A stretch of 40,644 bases of DNA from an uncultured Pelagibacteraceae bacterium (GTDB lineage: Bacteria; Pseudomonadota; Alphaproteobacteria; Pelagibacterales; Pelagibacteraceae). The DNA is taken from assembly GCA_902563075.1 (NCBI GenBank), contig CACEWC010000007.1, positions 1 to 40,644 of the forward strand, written 5' to 3'. Position numbers and translations under genes: made by a program. Position 1 is the first letter of the stretch. Every line of letters starts with the position of its first letter. Shown here piece after piece: positions 21,442 through 30,666 of this stretch. The notes beneath the pieces were generated by a model that was not told the DNA's origin, did no database searches, and was given only the letters and a program-made list of their open reading frames with translations.

Positions 21442-22116
21442 CTAGATAATAGTTAAAAATCTTTTAGAAAAGTTTTCTAACTTTTGCGAATATTTCAAAG
21501 AGTCATTATTAAATTTATTGTATGCGATTACTGCGGGAATAGCTGCCAATAAACCTAATGCAGTAGCAAAAAGAGCTTCTGCAATTCCAGGTGCTACAAT
21601 TGCTAAACTTGTATTCCTTGAAATTGCAATAGATTGAAAAGAATTCATTATGCCCCAAACAGTCCCAAATAATCCTATAAAGGGTGCTGTTGATCCAACA
21701 GTTGCTAAAAAGGTAAATCCCTTTGTAATTTTAGACATTTGTTTTTCTATCCCAGTTTCTAACATTGAAGTCATTCTAGCATTCAAATCTGTTTTAGATC
21801 TTCTTTTAAGAAGATTTTGCATAGCGTCTTTAAAAATAAGTGCCATTGGGTCATTTATATTTCCCGGAAGATTATTGTAAAAAGACTCTGCAGATTTTGA
21901 ATTCCAAAACTTAGTTTCGAACTCCTCTGAACTTTGATTGATTTTTTTAAATAATTTAAATTTTTCAAAGATTACCGCCCATGAATAAACTGAGCATGCA
22001 ATTAGAATAATAATGACTGATTTTACAATTATATCAGCTCTTATAAATAAGTTCATAAGCGAAAAATCAGCGCTTGATGCAAGTCCAACTGCTTGGGATG
22101 AAATATCAGCTTCCAT
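21442..22116 (-). CDS. tolQ: Tol-Pal system protein TolQ (ExbB/MotA family)
   Basis: Proton-channel stator subunit with three membrane segments. 224 residues: TM1 near 30-50 (SVIIILIACSVYSWAVIF), TM2 and TM3 in the C-terminal half with the family signature TVGSTAPFIGLFGTVWGIMNSF and GIAEALFATALGLLAAIPAVIAYN. The usual neighbour ybgC is not upstream; a RuvC-like gene is 52 bases away across a small hairpin. Confidence 0.96.
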   Translation of the reverse strand: MEADISSQAVGLASSADFSLMNLFIRADIIVKSVIIILIACSVYSWAVIFEKFKLFKKINQSSEEFETKFWNSKSAESFYNNLPGNINDPMALIFKDAMQNLLKRRSKTDLNARMTSMLETGIEKQMSKITKGFTFLATVGSTAPFIGLFGTVWGIMNSFQSIAISRNTSLAIVAPGIAEALFATALGLLAAIPAVIAYNKFNNDSLKYSQKLENFSKRFLTII

Positions 22117-22147
22117 AAGGTCTTCTCACACTTAAATGTGTCATGAA

Positions 22148-22166
22148 TTTGACTTCAAAAGTCAAA
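22148..22166 (-). repeat. Small inverted repeat between the ruvC-like gene and tolQ
   Basis: TTTGACTT, three bases, then AAGTCAAA: a perfect 8-base stem with a 3-base loop in the 52-base gap. No T-run follows on the minus strand, so it is not a standard terminator. It could be a weak pause site or an operator. Chance is possible in such AT-rich DNA. Confidence 0.4.
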
Positions 22167-22168
22167 GA

Positions 22169-22660
22169 TTAATCCTCTTTTTGGTGAGTTTCATAGTAAA
22201 AACTCGCAATTAGAATAGCATCAGCTTTGTTAGAGTCTTTTTTTTTTGAAAGTTGTGTTGAGAAATAAGGAAATATTTCAATTGCTCTTGTTCTACTAGC
22301 ATCTTTTTGAGAATTAATTAAATTAAAATATTTTTTCCATTTAGCTGGTCTTACGAAAAACATTGGTAATTGCATTGCAGAACATATCCCTTTTAAAATT
22401 CCAAAAGACTGACCAAAATTAAACATACTAGTTACGCCTTGTCCTGGCATTGCAGAAACTTGTTCTATCACAACTCTAATTTCATCATCTTTTTTATCAA
22501 TTCTTTTTAAAAATTCGTTATAAATTTGGGCACCGTTAACTTGTTTTTTATTTTTTTTACCCTCTGTCATGACTGGCATTTCAATTACTTCAAGAATTCT
22601 TCCATCTTTTAAAAAACAAATTGAACCCGAAATACCTGGATCTATACCAATTATAAGCAT
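22169..22660 (-). CDS. ruvC: RuvC-like Holliday-junction resolvase
   Basis: 163-residue RNase H-fold nuclease. The first strand IIGIDPGISGSICFL carries Asp7; VVIEQV carries Glu66; KADAILIA carries Asp147, preceded by Asp142. These match the acidic catalytic set of E. coli RuvC (Asp7, Glu66, Asp138, Asp141). However, the EQVSAMPGQGVTSMFNFGQSFGILKG block, the substrate loop and RPAKWKKYF resemble phage and stand-alone RuvC-like proteins more than textbook RuvC. It lies directly after yebC, where ruvC normally is, but ruvA, ruvB and ybgC, usually next, are absent before tolQ. Resolvase activity is likely; whether it works with RuvAB is open. Confidence 0.8.
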   Translation of the reverse strand: MLIIGIDPGISGSICFLKDGRILEVIEMPVMTEGKKNKKQVNGAQIYNEFLKRIDKKDDEIRVVIEQVSAMPGQGVTSMFNFGQSFGILKGICSAMQLPMFFVRPAKWKKYFNLINSQKDASRTRAIEIFPYFSTQLSKKKDSNKADAILIASFYYETHQKED

Positions 22661-22669
22661 ATTCTATAT

Positions 22670-23392
22670 CTAGTTTAAAAATTTAGCATTTGAATAAATA
22701 TTTTGCACATCATCATCATCTTCCAATATTTCAAAAAAACTAATTAGCTCTTTTTTTTTCTCCTCTGAAATTTCAACTGCGTTTAAAGGCACCCACTCTA
22801 TTCCTGTCGAAATAAAATTACTTATTTTTTTCTCCAGCTCTTTTTTAACATTGTAAATATCATTTATTGAACACTGTATCTCATGAAATTCTTTATCCGA
22901 TTTACACTCATTTGCACCAGCCTCAATAGCAAGTTCTAATATATCTTCATCCGAAATTTCATTTTTATCAATTTTAATTACTCCTAATTGAGAAAAATTA
23001 TGTGATGCTGAACCTTGAGTTCCCAAACTTCCTCCTGATTTTTGAAAAATTGTTCTTATATTCGAAGCAGTTCTATTTTTATTATCAGTTAAAGTCTCAA
23101 CTATAACAGCAACTCTATCAGGACCAAAACCTTCATATCTCAAATTTTCAAAATTTGACTGATTGCTCATTGAGGACTTGTCTATAGCTCTTGCTATATT
23201 GTCTTTAGGCATATTTGCTGATCTTGCGGCTTGCACAGCAGAACGTAATCTAGGGTTCATAGCTGGATCTTTATCACCTAACTTAGCTGCAACGGTAATC
23301 TCTTTAGATAGCTTAGAAAAAATTTTCGATCTTTGTTTATCAGCTTTTCCTTTTTTGTGTTTTATACCTGCCCAATGAGAATGTCCTGCCAT
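22670..23392 (-). CDS. yebC: YebC/PmpR family protein
   Basis: 240-residue member of the YebC/TACO1 family, annotated as transcriptional regulators and more recently tied to translation of difficult (for example proline-rich) sequences. The N-terminus MAGHSHWAGIKHKKGKADKQRSKIFSKLSKEI is the family signature, followed by NPRLRSAVQAARSANMPKDNIARAI, YEGFGPDRVAVIVETLTDNKNRTASNIRTIF and GGSLGTQGSASHNF. In proteobacteria yebC sits immediately before ruvC, as here. Confidence 0.95.
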   Translation of the reverse strand: MAGHSHWAGIKHKKGKADKQRSKIFSKLSKEITVAAKLGDKDPAMNPRLRSAVQAARSANMPKDNIARAIDKSSMSNQSNFENLRYEGFGPDRVAVIVETLTDNKNRTASNIRTIFQKSGGSLGTQGSASHNFSQLGVIKIDKNEISDEDILELAIEAGANECKSDKEFHEIQCSINDIYNVKKELEKKISNFISTGIEWVPLNAVEISEEKKKELISFFEILEDDDDVQNIYSNAKFLN

Positions 23393-23397
23393 AAAAA

Positions 23398-24201
23398 TTA
23401 AGTATTTTTTAAAACACCTCCAAATATATAACTATTGATACTATCTGCTAAGCCTGTTTCTAAATTACAATTTACTATAACTCCACTCAAAGAAGCCTCT
23501 CCAATAGCTGGAAAATGTTTTTTAGAGTCTTTTTTCATAAATCTATTAAGAGAATTATCTTTATTCATACCTATTACTGAATCGTAATCTCCACACATTC
23601 CAGCATCGGTTTGGTAAGCAGTACCATTTTTTAAAACTCTTGCATCATTTGTAGGTATGTGAGTATGAGTTCCAATAACGAGTGTTGCTTTTCCATCAAA
23701 ATAATGACCAATAGCATTTTTTTCACTTGTTATTTCTCCATGAAAATCGACAATTAGAAAATCATAATCTTTTTTTAAATTATATTTTTCTAAAAAATCT
23801 TTTGAAATTTTAAAAACATCATCACACTTTTTCATAAAAACATTTCCCATTAAATTTAAAACTCCAACTTTATGGTTTTTTTTTGTTTTATAAATCTCAA
23901 ATCCTCTACCAGGAGCAGGTTCAAATAAGTTTTTGGGTCTTAATAATCTATTCTCCTTTTCAATAAAATTCATAATGTCTTTTTGATCCCAAACATGGTT
24001 TCCTGTTGTGATAACATCAACTCCATTTTCAAAAAAATCTTTACAAATTTCTTTAGTTAATCCAACACCAGTATCATTAGCATTCTCTGCATTTATAATT
24101 ACAAAATCGATATTATTTTTTTGTATCTGTTCTGATAAATCATTAGTTATCTTTTTGCATCCTGATAACCCGACAACATCGCCTAAAAATAGAATTTTCA
24201 T
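23398..24201 (-). CDS. YmdB-type metallophosphoesterase
   Basis: 267-residue calcineurin-like phosphoesterase of the YmdB family; the Bacillus member hydrolyses 2',3'-cyclic nucleotides. Metal ligands visible are FLGDVVG (Asp near residue 7), INAENAND, TTGNHVWDQK, VDFHGEITSEK and GTHTHIPTND, the order expected for the dinuclear site. No signal peptide. Nested between formyl-THF cyclo-ligase and yebC with spacers of 5-6 bases. Physiological substrate in SAR11 is unknown. Confidence 0.9.
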   Translation of the reverse strand: MKILFLGDVVGLSGCKKITNDLSEQIQKNNIDFVIINAENANDTGVGLTKEICKDFFENGVDVITTGNHVWDQKDIMNFIEKENRLLRPKNLFEPAPGRGFEIYKTKKNHKVGVLNLMGNVFMKKCDDVFKISKDFLEKYNLKKDYDFLIVDFHGEITSEKNAIGHYFDGKATLVIGTHTHIPTNDARVLKNGTAYQTDAGMCGDYDSVIGMNKDNSLNRFMKKDSKKHFPAIGEASLSGVIVNCNLETGLADSINSYIFGGVLKNT

Positions 24202-24207
24202 AAAAAA

Positions 24208-24741
24208 TTATTTGTTTGTCATAATAAAATCTAATCTAATATCATAATTACTGGTTGGTATTTTTTTTACTTTTTGAAAAGAATAAGCAAATCCAATTGT
24301 TAGCAATTTTTTTCGTTTTCTAATTTTGTTTATATACCTATCATAAAATCCTCCACCGTAACCAATCCTGTTGAAATTTTTGTCAAACGCTACAAGAGGC
24401 ACTAGTAAAACGTCTGGATATTTTATCATTTTTGAAATCGGTTCTGGTATTCCAAATTTATTTATAGCTAAGGGATCATTCGTTGACCATTGAAAGAAGT
24501 CCATTTGTGAATTTTTTCTTATTTTTGGTAATGTTATAATAAATTTTTTCTTCTCAAATTTTTCTAAGATTTGTAAAATATCTATTTCATAATTATATGG
24601 GTAATAACCACCAATTATTTTGCCCAGAACCCTTTTTTTTTTTAAAATTTTCAAAATTAATTCAAAATTAAAAAGAAATTTTTTAATCTTTTTTTGTTTT
24701 CTTATTTTCAGGATTTTTTTTCTAATTTGAGATTTATTCAC
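24208..24741 (-). CDS. 5-formyltetrahydrofolate cyclo-ligase
   Basis: Converts 5-formyl-THF to 5,10-methenyl-THF with ATP, returning a storage folate to the one-carbon pool. 177 residues. Seen: IGGYYPYNYEIDIL, KKFIITLPKI, GIPEP and the diagnostic DVLLVPLVAFDKNFNRIGYGGGFYDRYI with the ATP-binding glycine loop, then IGFAYSFQ. The N-terminus is lysine-rich. It follows zapA after 6 bases, the pairing known from E. coli zapA-ssrS-ygfA, but with no room for 6S RNA. Confidence 0.92.
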   Translation of the reverse strand: MNKSQIRKKILKIRKQKKIKKFLFNFELILKILKKKRVLGKIIGGYYPYNYEIDILQILEKFEKKKFIITLPKIRKNSQMDFFQWSTNDPLAINKFGIPEPISKMIKYPDVLLVPLVAFDKNFNRIGYGGGFYDRYINKIRKRKKLLTIGFAYSFQKVKKIPTSNYDIRLDFIMTNK

Positions 24742-24747
24742 GAAATT

Positions 24748-25194
24748 CTATTGAGATACTTTATCTATATTTGCTTTTTCAACAAAATTTGAAATTTCAT
24801 CAGTAGCAATGTCGATTAACTTTTCATAATGTTTTTGACTTTGCTCAATTTCATCTTTTAATTCAATGTGATTTTTATTCAAATTCTTAATTTCTTCCTC
24901 TTTTCTATCTCTGTATTCATAGACTAATGATTTTAAATCTCTAAACTTATTTGAGAGTTCTTTTAGTTCTGTCTTTTTTTGTTCAACTTTTTTTTTGGTT
25001 TCATGATATTCATCCATCACTTTTACTGCGGTAATCAATAAAAGTTTATTTTCACCAATATTTCCTAAGTCATTTTTTAAGTCGTTAAACTTTTGATTGA
25101 TTTGTATTAATAATTCTTCAAGATGTTCTTCTTGTCCATCATCACATGACAATAAAAACTCTTTGCCATTAAATTTTATAGTTACGTTTGCCAT
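24748..25194 (-). CDS. zapA: Cell division protein ZapA
   Basis: Z-ring-associated protein that bundles FtsZ filaments. 148 residues. The N-terminal ZapA domain has VTIKFNGKEFLLSCDDGQEEHLEELLIQINQKFNDLK and the helix NKLLLITAVKVMDEYHETKK. The rest is a long coiled coil (about 70-140) extended relative to the 109-residue E. coli protein. Its start overlaps the upstream coiled-coil gene by 13 bases. Confidence 0.88.
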   Translation of the reverse strand: MANVTIKFNGKEFLLSCDDGQEEHLEELLIQINQKFNDLKNDLGNIGENKLLLITAVKVMDEYHETKKKVEQKKTELKELSNKFRDLKSLVYEYRDRKEEEIKNLNKNHIELKDEIEQSQKHYEKLIDIATDEISNFVEKANIDKVSQ

Positions 25195-25505
25195 TTATCG
25201 ATTTCGTCCATTAAAGTATTGGTTTCTTGATTTAATTCATCTATTTTTTCCGAAAATTCTAATCTTTTTTTTTCTTCAATTTTTTCTCTATTTTCTAATT
25301 CCTCTAATTTTCTTGATAAATTATCATGCTCGTGCACTAAAGTTTTATATTTTTTCTCTAATTCTGATTTTTCAATTTCTAATTGATTTTTTTGTTCTCC
25401 AAGAATTTCAATATTTTTTTTTATGCCTAGATCCCCTAGGTTTAAATTTTTTAGTTTCGCTAATGCGATATTAAGCTTTTTTTCTTTTTCAAGAATAGAA
25501 TTCAT
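25182..25505 (-). CDS. Small coiled-coil protein upstream of zapA (DUF4164/ZapB-like)
   Basis: 107 residues, almost wholly predicted coiled coil by heptad pattern (QKNQLEIEKSELEKKYKTL, HDNLSRKLEELENREKIEEKK, EKIDELNQETNTLMDEIDKW). No catalytic motif and no membrane segment. In alphaproteobacteria a short coiled-coil DUF4164-type gene commonly precedes zapA, and the 13-base overlap suggests co-translation. A ZapB-like partner of ZapA is a reasonable inference, not shown. It heads the long minus-strand block. Confidence 0.75.
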   Translation of the reverse strand: MNSILEKEKKLNIALAKLKNLNLGDLGIKKNIEILGEQKNQLEIEKSELEKKYKTLVHEHDNLSRKLEELENREKIEEKKRLEFSEKIDELNQETNTLMDEIDKWQT

Positions 25506-25558
25506 ATATATATGTTTATATTATTAAATAGAATCTTCTAAGTCTAGACAGGATAAAT
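25506..25558. promoter_or_regulatory. Divergent intergenic region between the zapA block and tkt
   Basis: The 53 bases must start the 18-gene minus block and the plus-strand tkt block. Several AT-rich -10-like hexamers occur (for example TATATT near 25517), but no clear paired -35 can be chosen. AGGA (25550-25553) upstream of the TTG start of tkt is a plausible ribosome site. Confidence 0.45.
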
Positions 25559-27490
25559 TTGAGTAAATTTTATAAAGAATTAGCTAATTGTATTAGATTT
25601 CTCTCAATTGATGCTGTTCAAAAAGCCAACTCTGGTCACCCTGGAATGCCGATGGGAATGGCAGATGTTGCTACAATACTTTTTAAGGACTTTTTAAAAT
25701 TTAATCCAAAAAATCCTAGCTGGATTAATAGAGATAGATTTGTTCTTTCTGCTGGGCATGGATCAATGTTACTTTACTCTCTTCTTTATTTAACTGGTTA
25801 CAAAAGTGTTTCTTTAAATGATATTAAAAATTTTAGACAATTGGAGTCCATATGCGCTGGACATCCTGAATATCATCCAAATACTGGTATTGAAACCACT
25901 ACAGGTCCATTAGGACAAGGAATCTCAAATGCAGTTGGATTTGCAATATCAGAAGAAATTTTAAAAAAACAATTAGGGAAAAAAAAGATCAATCATAAAA
26001 CTTATGTTCTTGCTGGGGACGGATGCTTAATGGAAGGTATTAGTCACGAGTCATTGAGCTTAGCTGGACATCTAAAATTAAAGAATCTTATTTTATTATT
26101 TGATAACAATTCTATATCAATCGATGGTCCTACTGACTTAGCTGTTTCAGATGATCACGAAAAAAGATTTAAGAGCTACGGATGGGACTTCTTAAAAATT
26201 AATGGTCATGATTTTAAAGAAATATCTAAAGCTTTAAAAAAAGCACAAAAATCAAAAAAACCTATCGCAATTTCATGTAAAACAACAATCGGTTATGGAT
26301 CTCCAAACAAAGGGGGTAAGGCTTCATCTCATGGAAGTCCATTAGGTTATGAGGAAATAAAACTGGTTAGAAAAAAACTAAAATGGAAATATGAGCCATT
26401 CAAGATTCCGACTGAATTATTAAGTGAATGGAGGAAAATTGGAGAAAAAGCCTCACAAAAAGCTCAGAAAAATAAAGTAAACTTTTTAAATTTAAAAAGT
26501 TTAAATTCATTTAAAAAATTAATTGAAAAAGTAAAAGTTGAGTATACTAAAAATACTAAACCAATTGCTACAAGGAAATCATCTGAAATATTTTTGAACA
26601 TTATAGGAAAACTTCCTTACTTAATTGGTGGTTCAGCTGATTTAGCTGGATCAAATAATACTAAAACTAAAGATCATAAAATAATCAAACCAGGTGATTT
26701 TTCAGGAAATTATATTCATTATGGAGTTAGAGAGCACGCGATGTGTGGAATAATGAATGGTATAGCATTACACAGTGGCTTAATTCCTTATGGCGGAACG
26801 TTTCTAATATTTAGCGACTATTGTAAACCATCTATCAGACTAGCAGCGATGATGAAACAACAAGTTATATATGTTTTTACTCATGACTCTATCGGCTTAG
26901 GTGAAGATGGACCGACTCATCAGCCAATAGAACAATTAACAAGTTTAAGATCTATTCCAAATTTAAACGTTTTTAGACCTTCAGATACCATTGAAACTTT
27001 TGAGTGTTGGGAATTAGCTCTTGAAAGTAAAAATACTCCAAGTGTAATTTCACTAACAAGACAAGGTGTCAATCCTGTTAGATTTGAAAGTTCTCTTAAA
27101 AATAAATCGTCTTTTGGTGCTTATGAAGTTTTGAGAACTGGCGATAATATAAGTGTAACAATTTTAGCAACTGGGTCTGAAACAAGTTTAGCAAGTGATG
27201 TGGGTCATAAATTAGCCACAGATGGTATTTATTCCAAAATCATATCAATGCCTTGTCAAAAAATATTTGATCATCAAAATGAAGAATATAAAAAAAAAAT
27301 ATTAGGCGAAACTGAATTGGTAGTATCTATAGAGGCCTCTGAAACGAGTTATTGGAAAAAATATACTGGCACAAATGGATTAAATTTTGGAATTAATGAT
27401 TTTGGAAGGAGCGCACCATATAAAAAAATTTATGACCATTTCAAGTTAAATTCCGAAAGTATTGTTAAAAGAATCAAAGAAAAATTATGA
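25559..27490 (+). CDS. tkt: Transketolase
   Basis: Thiamine-diphosphate enzyme moving two-carbon units between sugar phosphates in the pentose phosphate pathway. 643 residues. Seen: [51 protein letters not shown], the TPP motif [19 protein letters not shown], the pyrimidine-domain catalytic Glu in [32 protein letters not shown], and C-terminal [10 protein letters not shown]. The start is TTG, with AGGA six bases upstream; the next ATG would cut into the conserved N-terminus. The stop overlaps the gap start (ATGA, 27487-27490), so the sugar-phosphate genes are coupled. Confidence 0.97.
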   Translation: MSKFYKELANCIRFLSIDAVQKANSGHPGMPMGMADVATILFKDFLKFNPKNPSWINRDRFVLSAGHGSMLLYSLLYLTGYKSVSLNDIKNFRQLESICAGHPEYHPNTGIETTTGPLGQGISNAVGFAISEEILKKQLGKKKINHKTYVLAGDGCLMEGISHESLSLAGHLKLKNLILLFDNNSISIDGPTDLAVSDDHEKRFKSYGWDFLKINGHDFKEISKALKKAQKSKKPIAISCKTTIGYGSPNKGGKASSHGSPLGYEEIKLVRKKLKWKYEPFKIPTELLSEWRKIGEKASQKAQKNKVNFLNLKSLNSFKKLIEKVKVEYTKNTKPIATRKSSEIFLNIIGKLPYLIGGSADLAGSNNTKTKDHKIIKPGDFSGNYIHYGVREHAMCGIMNGIALHSGLIPYGGTFLIFSDYCKPSIRLAAMMKQQVIYVFTHDSIGLGEDGPTHQPIEQLTSLRSIPNLNVFRPSDTIETFECWELALESKNTPSVISLTRQGVNPVRFESSLKNKSSFGAYEVLRTGDNISVTILATGSETSLASDVGHKLATDGIYSKIISMPCQKIFDHQNEEYKKKILGETELVVSIEASETSYWKKYTGTNGLNFGINDFGRSAPYKKIYDHFKLNSESIVKRIKEKL

Positions 27491-28485
27491 AAATAAAAAT
27501 TGGTATTAATGGAATGGGGAGAATAGGAAGAATGATTCTTCGCTCAATTTACGAGGGAAATAAAGAAATAGAAATTATACATATTAATAATAGAACAAAT
27601 TCTGAAACTTGCTCAACTCTTTTAAAATATGACTCAATTCATGGAAAATTTAAAGCTGATATAAGCTATGATGAAAATAATCTTATTGTAAATAAAAACA
27701 AAATTTCTTTTGGTCAAGAAATAGATTTAAATAAAATTAATTGGAAAAAATATGGTGTTGATTACGTGTTTGAGTGTACTGGAAAATTTAATTCTAAAGA
27801 AAAATTACAACCGCATCTTAATAATGGAGCGAAAAAAGTGATTGTCTCAGCTCCATGTAAAAATGCAGATAAAACTATTGTCTTTGGGGTGAATGAAACT
27901 GAATTAAAAAAAGAGGATAAAATTGTTTCTGCTGCATCTTGTACAACAAATTGCCTGGCACCAGTCGCTCACGTTTTAGATGAAAATTTTGGAATAGAAA
28001 AAGGTTTTATGACAACTATACATGCATTCACGAGCGATCAAAGAATTTTAGATAATTCACATAAAGATCCTAGGAGAGCTAGATCTGCTAGTCAATCAAT
28101 CGTACCAACTTCTACTGGTGCATCTAAAACTATAGGAGAAATAATTCCTTCCCTAAAAGGAAAACTAGAAGGTATCGCAATGAGAGTACCAACCCCGAAT
28201 GTTTCATTAATTGAACTCGTCTTTTGTACAAAAAAAGATTTGAATATTGAAAAAATAAATTCGGCATTTGAAAATTTTAGTAAAAAAAATAAGGTTATTG
28301 AAATCACAAAAGAAAAACTTGTTTCAATTGATTTCAATCATAATCCTGCGTCATCAATTATTGATGCAAGTTTAACAAATGTTGTTGGTAAAAATATGGG
28401 AAAAATCTCAGCGTGGTATGATAATGAGTGGGGTTTTTCAAATAGGATGTGTGATATAGCTGAATACCTTCATAAAATTTCTTAA
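27487..28485 (+). CDS. gap: Glyceraldehyde-3-phosphate dehydrogenase
   Basis: Interconverts glyceraldehyde 3-phosphate and 1,3-bisphosphoglycerate. 332 residues. Rossmann motif INGMGRIGR (7-15), catalytic Cys152 in [12 protein letters not shown] and His179 in [10 protein letters not shown], then [17 protein letters not shown] and C-terminal [12 protein letters not shown]. The residue after strand 2 that normally reads Asn-Asp-Leu and selects NAD is Asn34-Asn35-Arg36 here, which suggests NADP use. The start overlaps tkt by four bases and the stop overlaps pgk by one (TAATG). Probably serves gluconeogenesis at least in part. Confidence 0.96.
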   Translation: MKIKIGINGMGRIGRMILRSIYEGNKEIEIIHINNRTNSETCSTLLKYDSIHGKFKADISYDENNLIVNKNKISFGQEIDLNKINWKKYGVDYVFECTGKFNSKEKLQPHLNNGAKKVIVSAPCKNADKTIVFGVNETELKKEDKIVSAASCTTNCLAPVAHVLDENFGIEKGFMTTIHAFTSDQRILDNSHKDPRRARSASQSIVPTSTGASKTIGEIIPSLKGKLEGIAMRVPTPNVSLIELVFCTKKDLNIEKINSAFENFSKKNKVIEITKEKLVSIDFNHNPASSIIDASLTNVVGKNMGKISAWYDNEWGFSNRMCDIAEYLHKIS

Positions 28486-29657
28486 TGAATAGTATAAAAG
28501 ACCAGAAAAATCTTAATAAAAAAAAAGTTTTATTAAGGTTGGATTTGAATGTTCCATTAAAAAAAGGATTAATTACCGACGAAACAAGAATAGATAAGAT
28601 TATTCCAATTATAGATTTTTTAATAAAAGAACAATCAAAGATTATAATAATTTCTCACGTAGGACGGCCAAAGGGTAAGGTGATTACCGACCTTTCACTT
28701 AAACCAATTTGTGAAAATGTGGAAAAAAAAATAAATAAGAAAATTAGATTAGTTAAAGAGGATATTTTTAAATTAAAGAAAGAAAATTTGTTTGAAAACC
28801 CAAATGATCAAATAGTTTTTTTAGAAAATATTAGATTTTACAAAGAGGAAGAAAAAAATGACACTAATTTTGCACAACATTTAGCTAAACTTGCAGATTT
28901 ATATGTTAACGATGCTTTTTCTTGCTCTCATAGAGCGCACGCATCTGTGAGTAAAATAACTGAATTTCTTCCCTCTTTTGCTGGATTGCAGTTGGAAACA
29001 GAAATTAGTGCTTTAAAAAAAGTTACAACAGAAATCAAAAAACCAATCACTTGTATTATTGGGGGATCAAAAATTTCGACAAAAATTGGAATAATCAAAA
29101 ATTTAATATCTAAATTCGATAATCTTATCATTGTTGGTGGAATGGCTAATAACATAATTAAATACAAAGGAAATCAAATAGGTAAATCAATTAAAGAGGA
29201 AAATTGTGATTTAATGATAAAAGAGATTTTTGAAACTTTAAAAAGTTATTCTTGTAAAATAATTTTCCCAGAAGATGTTTTGATTGGAAAAAATTTAGAT
29301 GATGAACCTCAAATCAAAGAAATTACTAATATAAAAGATGATGATATCATTTTGGATATTGGCCCTAAGACATTAGATAAGATAAAAAATATTATTGAAA
29401 ATAGTGAAACTGTTCTTTGGAACGGACCAGCAGGTTATTTTGAAAATCCAAATTTTGCTAATGGTAGTTACGATATTGCAAAAGCTATTACAAATAAAAA
29501 TAATTCAATTTACTCAGTTGTAGGAGGTGGAGATACGATAGCTCTTATCAATAAAATTAAATTAATAGAAAATTTTAACTTTGTTTCAACTGCCGGTGGA
29601 GCATTTTTAGAATATCTTGAAGGTAAAGAGTTACCTGGTATAAAAGCTTTAAATTAA
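28485..29657 (+). CDS. pgk: Phosphoglycerate kinase
   Basis: Transfers phosphate between 1,3-bisphosphoglycerate and ADP. 390 residues. Seen: VLLRLDLNVPLKKG (substrate-binding Asn/Arg), DETRIDKIIPII, SHVGRPKG, FLENIRFYKEEE, VNDAFSCSHRAHASV, CIIGGSKISTKI, VGGMANN, LWNGPAGYFE and the phosphate-binding VVGGGDTIALI. Slightly short at the N-terminus with no loss of motifs. Coupled to gap by one base and followed by fba after one base. Confidence 0.97.
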   Translation: MNSIKDQKNLNKKKVLLRLDLNVPLKKGLITDETRIDKIIPIIDFLIKEQSKIIIISHVGRPKGKVITDLSLKPICENVEKKINKKIRLVKEDIFKLKKENLFENPNDQIVFLENIRFYKEEEKNDTNFAQHLAKLADLYVNDAFSCSHRAHASVSKITEFLPSFAGLQLETEISALKKVTTEIKKPITCIIGGSKISTKIGIIKNLISKFDNLIIVGGMANNIIKYKGNQIGKSIKEENCDLMIKEIFETLKSYSCKIIFPEDVLIGKNLDDEPQIKEITNIKDDDIILDIGPKTLDKIKNIIENSETVLWNGPAGYFENPNFANGSYDIAKAITNKNNSIYSVVGGGDTIALINKIKLIENFNFVSTAGGAFLEYLEGKELPGIKALN

Positions 29658-29658
29658 T

Positions 29659-30666
29659 ATGTCTGAATTAAATAATATTGCACTAAAAATACTTAATAAT
29701 GGAAAGGGTATTCTCGCGGCTGACGAGAGTACTACAACTATGACTAAAAGATTAGATTCTGTCAAAGTTCAATCAACAGCTGAAAATCGATTATTATTTA
29801 GAGAAATATTGTTTAGTGCGTCTGGTATGACTGAGTATATAGGAGGCGTAATTTTATACGATGAGACAATTAAACAAATATCCTCAAAAAAAAATAAAAT
29901 CCCAGAATTAATTTCTGCTATGGGCAGTGCCCCAGGTATTAAAGTTGATACTGGAGCAAAAGTTTTAGCTGGTTCACCAAATGAAAAAGTCACTGAGGGT
30001 TTAGATGGATTAAGAGAAAGATTAATAGAATATTATAAATTAGGAGCCAAGTTTACAAAATGGAGGGGTGTTTACAGCATATCAAAAGAACATCCAAGTA
30101 AACTCTCGATTCAATCTAATGCACATGCGTTAGCTAGATACTCTGCATTAGTTCAAGAATGTAATATGGTTCCAATTGTTGAACCTGAAGTCTTAATGGA
30201 TGGTGAACATTCAGCAAAAGAATGTTATGAAAAGACCTCTGAAGTAATAAAAAAATGTTTTGAAGAATTAATCTTGCATAAAGTTGATTTGAAAGGAATT
30301 ATATTAAAGCCAAATATGATTCTAGCTGGTAATAAATATAAAAACAAAATATCAAACGAAGAGGTTGCAAAGTTAACTCTTAAATGTTTAAAAGACTCCG
30401 TTCCATCAGAGGTACCAGGAATAGCATTTTTATCTGGTGGTCAATCAGAAATAGAGGCAACAGAAAATTTAAATTTGATAAATAAATACAATGATACCAG
30501 CTTTATAATGAGTTTCTCTTATGGACGGGCTCTTCAACAAAGCGCATTAAAATTTTGGTCCCAAGACACAAAAAATATTGAAGGAACTCAAAAAATTTTC
30601 AACCACAGAGCCAAAATGAATACATTAGCTGCTAAGGGTAAATGGTCTAAAGAACTTGAGAATTAA
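29659..30666 (+). CDS. fba: Fructose-bisphosphate aldolase, class I (eukaryotic type)
   Basis: Reversibly joins dihydroxyacetone phosphate and glyceraldehyde 3-phosphate through a Schiff base, without metal. 335 residues. Seen: GKGILAADEST, YIGGVILYDET, KFTKWRGVYSI, PIVEPEVLMDG, the Schiff-base Lys217 in GIILKPNMILAG, and FLSGGQSE. This is the class I family of animals and plants, not the bacterial class II zinc enzyme nor DhnA/FbaB. The C-terminal Tyr of the vertebrate enzyme is absent (ends WSKELEN). Metal independence would suit a metal-poor ocean. It overlaps thiE by 11 bases. Confidence 0.95.
   Translation: MSELNNIALKILNNGKGILAADESTTTMTKRLDSVKVQSTAENRLLFREILFSASGMTEYIGGVILYDETIKQISSKKNKIPELISAMGSAPGIKVDTGAKVLAGSPNEKVTEGLDGLRERLIEYYKLGAKFTKWRGVYSISKEHPSKLSIQSNAHALARYSALVQECNMVPIVEPEVLMDGEHSAKECYEKTSEVIKKCFEELILHKVDLKGIILKPNMILAGNKYKNKISNEEVAKLTLKCLKDSVPSEVPGIAFLSGGQSEIEATENLNLINKYNDTSFIMSFSYGRALQQSALKFWSQDTKNIEGTQKIFNHRAKMNTLAAKGKWSKELEN

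Noticed and set aside
25097..25474. 125-codon plus-strand frame rich in Phe, Leu and Ile resembling a membrane protein
   Set aside because: Opposite zapA and the coiled-coil gene, where antisense of Lys/Glu-rich codons always gives Phe/Leu.
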